64,000 nucleotides of DNA, from the NCBI GenBank assembly GCA_032622095.1, contig CP136067.1, positions 194,460,052 to 194,524,051 on the forward strand, read 5' to 3'. Positions 60,120 through 64,000 of the stretch are shown one piece after another. The first letter of the stretch is position 1; every line of letters starts with the position of its first letter. Both the position numbers and the translations under genes were made by a program. The DNA comes from Siphonodentalium dalli (Eukaryota; Mollusca; Scaphopoda; Gadilida; Siphonodentaliidae). Below the pieces are notes generated by a model, which did not search any database, was not told where the DNA came from, and saw nothing but the letters and a program-made list of their open reading frames with translations.

Positions 60120-60894
60120 AATTCACAAGTGGGTTGTAGGAGAGGGGTTCCGCCCCTTTCAAATCTTCCCGGGAAAGTTTCCCAAACCCCCCATAGTAGT
60201 AGTATTTATCAAATGAAAAGACAATAGTCGAGAAAAGTTCGAAGTTTAATATTGAAGTCTATCACGTTTTGACGTCAGTCTTATAAATATTTGACTGTCC
60301 ACATAACCTGTGATTATTCACATAAAAATCGAGTATGGTTATTGATTATCCACACTGATACAGATAAAATAATCGAATATGATTTACACCGTCGAATTTA
60401 TACCAGTTATAACTCAACGACTACCCCAGGTATCTAAGTATCCCGTGTGGGAAAAACCTGAGTCATGTCCGGATGCTGGTGGGTCCAGTTATGCCCCAGC
60501 ATCCATATTAATATATGTTAGAATCCAAATGTATAGCCCCCCCCCCCCCCCCCCACCCCAACCCATGACTCTAACAACTTGTTCTCGGAAGAAGTTAATT
60601 TCTCGCCGTTTCATGACTATATGAAGCAAAATAAGCAATAAAACAATAAGAGGATTTTGTGTCATGTATGTGCTGGGTGGGGAGATGTCCTGGCATGGGC
60701 ATCTTCCCCCACCCCAAAGTGTCATGACTATATAAAGCAACAAAAACAAATTATATAAAAAAAAAGAGAACTTTAAATAAAAAAAACATTTTTCACGGTC
60801 AAACGATATCAAATTAGTGAAACTTTTGTTTATTCATACATGGGGGAAGATATCCAGTGGGGGACATATCCTAGGATATACATTTAATAGTTAA
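60120..60894. other. Non-coding stretch with a poly-C tract
   Basis: Follows the basic ORF. A C run of about 17 is at about 60,538-60,554; 'gtcatgactatat.aagca' occurs twice (60,613 and 60,720), suggesting a small duplicated segment of about 107 bp. No gene. Confidence 0.4.
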
Positions 60895-61400
60895 TTCAGA
60901 CAATTAATATTTATGCAATAATCTCCCGCGAGAAAGCAAGAGAATAATAATATGAAGAGATTTTCATAAACGTTCTGTTTTATATTTTTAAATATTCATA
61001 TCTGCCTTTTTATGAGGACCAATTTGCTTTAAATTCTGGTTTCCATGGTTACGGTATGGTTTTAGGATAATAATGGGAAAACCTTTTTAAAGACAGAATC
61101 AACCTAAATGTGGTCACATTTGTTCGTTTAATTATAGGTATGTGGGTGTCTGATCAGGTAACACAATTGCCAGGGTGACTGCACAGCACACAAGCACACT
61201 ACAGGATGACAGGCTAATGAATTGGCTGGATAACTATAAGGTTTTTAGTCAAACAAGGAGATTAGCGGAAAGTAAAAGTGGGTGTCTGACCTTTCCACAC
61301 CAATTAGCTGTAGTGGGAGGGGCTTACGGTTGCTAGGAGACAAGGAGTCTTCAGAAATAGTTTAATTAGATTAACAGCTCTTATGCAAAAATACACATTA
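60895..61400. promoter_or_regulatory. Possible regulatory region with two RFX X-box-like sites
   Basis: GTTTCCATGGTTAC at 61,039-61,052 is close to the palindromic X-box (one mismatch in the right half). GTTGCTAGGAGAC at 61,329-61,341 fits RYYNYY-N-RRNRAC exactly. Nearby are a 'taattagattaa' homeodomain-type core and 'ttatgcaaaa', an octamer-like word, at 61,365-61,391. The stretch lacks obvious repeats. No transcription start can be placed, so this is a motif-based guess. Confidence 0.3.
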
Positions 61401-61905
61401 AAACACACCTGCATATTATCCCTTTGTCTTGATACGTCTGTTATCCGTAAAAAATGCTCAAGCATTTGGGTAGCATGTATGTTCTTATAACGCCCACGGT
61501 TATTCTTTTAATAATAAACGGGTATTCTTTTAAGAAAACCCGTGATCATTATAAAGAATACGCAAGGGATTATTTGATAGGTAATTCGGTCGGAGTAGAG
61601 AACATCGAATAATACGACACACAAAACGACTACGTAACAGGGACTCAGATGTGGCGACAGCAGGGGTGGAAGGGGTCGGTAATCAGTAATTAGCGAGGAA
61701 TTTGTTGGTGTTGAGACAAACAGTCCCATATTTTCATAGTTTCGGCCTGGTGTAGCGGATGCAGATTTGCCCCTACTGTAATGTTCATACAAGTGGATGT
61801 CTTTATTAACTGCTCTATTCTAATGAACATTACAAGAGGGACAACTCTATCTGCTATGCTCCTCATTATAAAATCATCTAATTCTAATACACCTCAGTTG
61901 GCGTA
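61401..61905. other. Non-coding stretch
   Basis: Nothing recognised. A 94-codon minus-strand frame (61,508-61,792) has no domain. Confidence 0.35.
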
Positions 61906-62095
61906 TACCTGGTCCAGTATAGAGGTAGTATAGAGGTAGTATAGAGGTAGTAATGGTTTTGCTCTTCTTTGGTTATAATATTGTCCAGGTTAAAGCCACA
62001 CCGGCTTTCAGGGGCCAAATACTAAAGTAAATCACATTTACTGGTATTTTGTTTCAAAACAAATACTAAAGTAAATCATATTTACTGGTATTTGG
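61906..62095. repeat. Two small tandem repeats
   Basis: 'agtatagaggt' occurs three times in 15-bp steps around 61,917-61,950. At 62,020-62,092, 'aaatactaaagtaaatca' + 'catttactggtattt' is repeated twice, about 46 bp apart. Each copy is itself an imperfect palindrome, and they are separated by 'tgtttcaaaacaaa', another palindrome. Confidence 0.7.
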
Positions 62096-64000
62096 TTGCC
62101 TATGCTTTTTTCTTGAAGTGGCATGCTGTATCATACCAGCTAACTCCATAATGGACCTGTGATGCATGTCTTGGCTATGTTATTATAGTAAGCCTTTTTG
62201 ACTGCTAGTTGTCATTTGAACTCTGCCGGAATCGTACGATCAGACAGGAATCTGCTTCCCGTTACACTGGTCACCTCCCATACTGTTTCCGAAGTCTCAA
62301 TCTACATATGAGCAAACTTTCACCCTTTATGGTCAGTTCTGTCAAAACATAGGCACTAAGTCACTGTGCTATACACTCTAGTATCGGTACCAATGGGATG
62401 GTCCGTGCACATTTGTGATCTTAATTTTGATGTCAAGAATGTGGCGTTTATTTGTCACAGCATTACTTGTGGGAACAGAAACAAATGCCATAACTATTTC
62501 ATATTGAAACAAATCCAGCCAATTATTAACTTTTGGCACATATTCCATAACCAGGTTTGAAAAGAAACGCGTGCATAATTGAAACCTCCCCTTGAGGTTA
62601 TACATGTACATAGACACATAGTGATTACATGTATCATGGAAACTCTTGCATGATAATCTACCAATGCCTAGTTATGTCGAGCATAGTTATAATATGTTGG
62701 TTTGCTTGAAAGTGTCATATGTATCAGAGTCACTGACTAGTGTTTTGTCTAGCCAAAGTTTATGTTTGAAATATAAAAATTGTACGCAAATTCCACCACC
62801 ATAGGCATACGCAGAACATATAAGAGCAATTTTCGCAGAAATGGCAGCCATTTTATCCGCCATTTTTAATTTACCCATATATAAAAGACAAAATTGTCAA
62901 CGGGTATACAGCCTGGTACATGTCCAACTCAACTTGATACAAAGTGGGCTGTTTTCGGTGCAGTTACTGGGCAACAGCAATGCACAATGGATAACATTAA
63001 GAGAAAAAACATACATTTTCACCAAAATGGTTGCCATGGCAACCATGGCCATTGTCCAGCTTGGCATGATATCCTAATTGACTTATATTCATGTATTGTA
63101 GATATATGCAAAATTTGGCGCTTTTACCATAAAATGCACAATTGTTCATTTACCCGCACCACTATATGTCTGGAACACTGAATATATCTTTTTGGATCAT
63201 TTTCTCATTTTTATGCACTGTTTTTTATTAATGTTTTATTTGAATATGGTTTATGTTTTACACGCTGTTTTATATAATTGATAAAACAAACTTGAATAAA
63301 CCATGTTTTCACAAACCAAGTTAAACACGAAATGTGTTCATTGTGTGTACTGCTACCCATTCTCTATTCAGAGTATGGCCCCTATTGATATTACTTCAAC
63401 TTCTCCTGCTTTACTACTAAACATTGGGAACAATTGTCTGGTTTATGTATGTTCTTACAACAAAATACATGCCATGAGGGGAAAAGAATGCATATATCCT
63501 CCATGTCCATGTCCAGAATTGAATAAAGCGCATCAGAGATGATTCTTGGAAATTTGGCCGCCATCTTGGTAGCCATCTTTCAAATTTAAATTATCAAGGG
63601 TAGGATCATCATACCCACCTGGAACCTGTTGTATGAACACCTGCTGTGATATTCAAGTGAAAAAAGCATTTCACCTAAAAAAATTAACTGCTCCCAAACA
63701 AAAACTTTACCTGAGATTTTTTACTTCCACCCAAAATGCAGGTTTGGCTGCCGGACTAATATTATTTAACACAAGGAAAAATGGCTGCTCATAGAATTTA
63801 GTTTCTAGTGGTATCTATACACCCCCTTGGCTATACTTATGACCTTTTCGGTAACTTGTGCGTCTGTTGCTATGTATTGCCAAAGAAGCATTGTCAAACG
63901 GATTTTTGTTTCAATCAGATTGTTTTTGTGCTGGTGTATACCGAAACATGTAGTAGAGAAAATAATCTAAGATCTAAAGCTAGACCCTGGTTTTTGTATG
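62096..64000. other. Non-coding stretch with dispersed 'atggcngcca' repeats
   Basis: 'aaatggcagccattttatcc' at 62,840, 'aaatggttgccatggcaacc' at 63,025 and 'ttggccgccatcttggtagc' at 63,555 belong to the dispersed motif class. Short frames on both strands overlap these and have no protein signature. Confidence 0.4.

Overview
This is an AT-rich eukaryotic (metazoan) window that is mostly transposable elements and satellite DNA. There is no operon-like gene packing, no rRNA or tRNA gene and no CRISPR array. Coding sequence appears as intron-split, phase-1 immunoglobulin exons and as decayed retroelement genes. The dispersed repeats (paired 'aaggtcaaggtca' tracts, 'aaaatggcngccaaaatgg' motifs, many 'acatgta' words) and the retroelement types suggest a marine lophotrochozoan, most likely a mollusc. 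That is an inference, not a demonstration.

The dominant object is a 23,576-bp foldback element at 17,956-41,531. Two arms of about 11.6 and 11.9 kb, each about 70 copies of a 165-bp monomer, lie head-to-head around a 32-bp loop at 29,565-29,596. Each outer end carries the same subterminal block of about 150 bp, including a perfect 20-bp-stem hairpin. The 10-bp sequence CTCAATTATA flanks both ends as a direct repeat, which looks like a target-site duplication. So this satellite array behaves like the body of one transposable unit. The arms have different monomer variants and different higher-order repeats; the right arm has an exact 1,648-bp ten-monomer period.

Layout: 1-3,568 old repeats. 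3,569-5,271 a palindromic MITE fragment beside a decayed retrotransposon pol (integrase side). 6,165-6,535 a double-hairpin MITE. 8,660-11,355 three TTAA-flanked MITEs of one family. 11,980-12,348 and 17,143-17,475 two Ig-domain exons, separated by a 1.5-kb PIF/Harbinger-like element and further TTAA-flanked elements. 17,956-41,531 the giant foldback element. 42,023-42,092 a small phase-1 exon candidate that fits the Ig gene, which would put the giant element inside an intron. 42,953-45,172 several small hairpin elements. 45,214-49,521 a second foldback-like element with TIRs of about 1 kb around a degenerate minisatellite. 49,749-50,535 a 62-bp tandem repeat. 51,370-54,482 a decayed gene of a repeated marine-invertebrate family with a Cys-rich C-terminus, split by a 392-bp TTAA MITE and ending in an inverted duplication. 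56,155-57,485 a 5'-truncated non-LTR retrotransposon. 59,292-60,116 a GC-rich basic ORF. 60,120-64,000 mainly non-coding, with two RFX X-box-like sites near 61.0-61.35 kb.

The recurring theme is elements whose two ends each carry their own hairpin: the giant foldback, the 'ccctgtgccaatgc' family and a 254-bp element with an 8-bp TSD.
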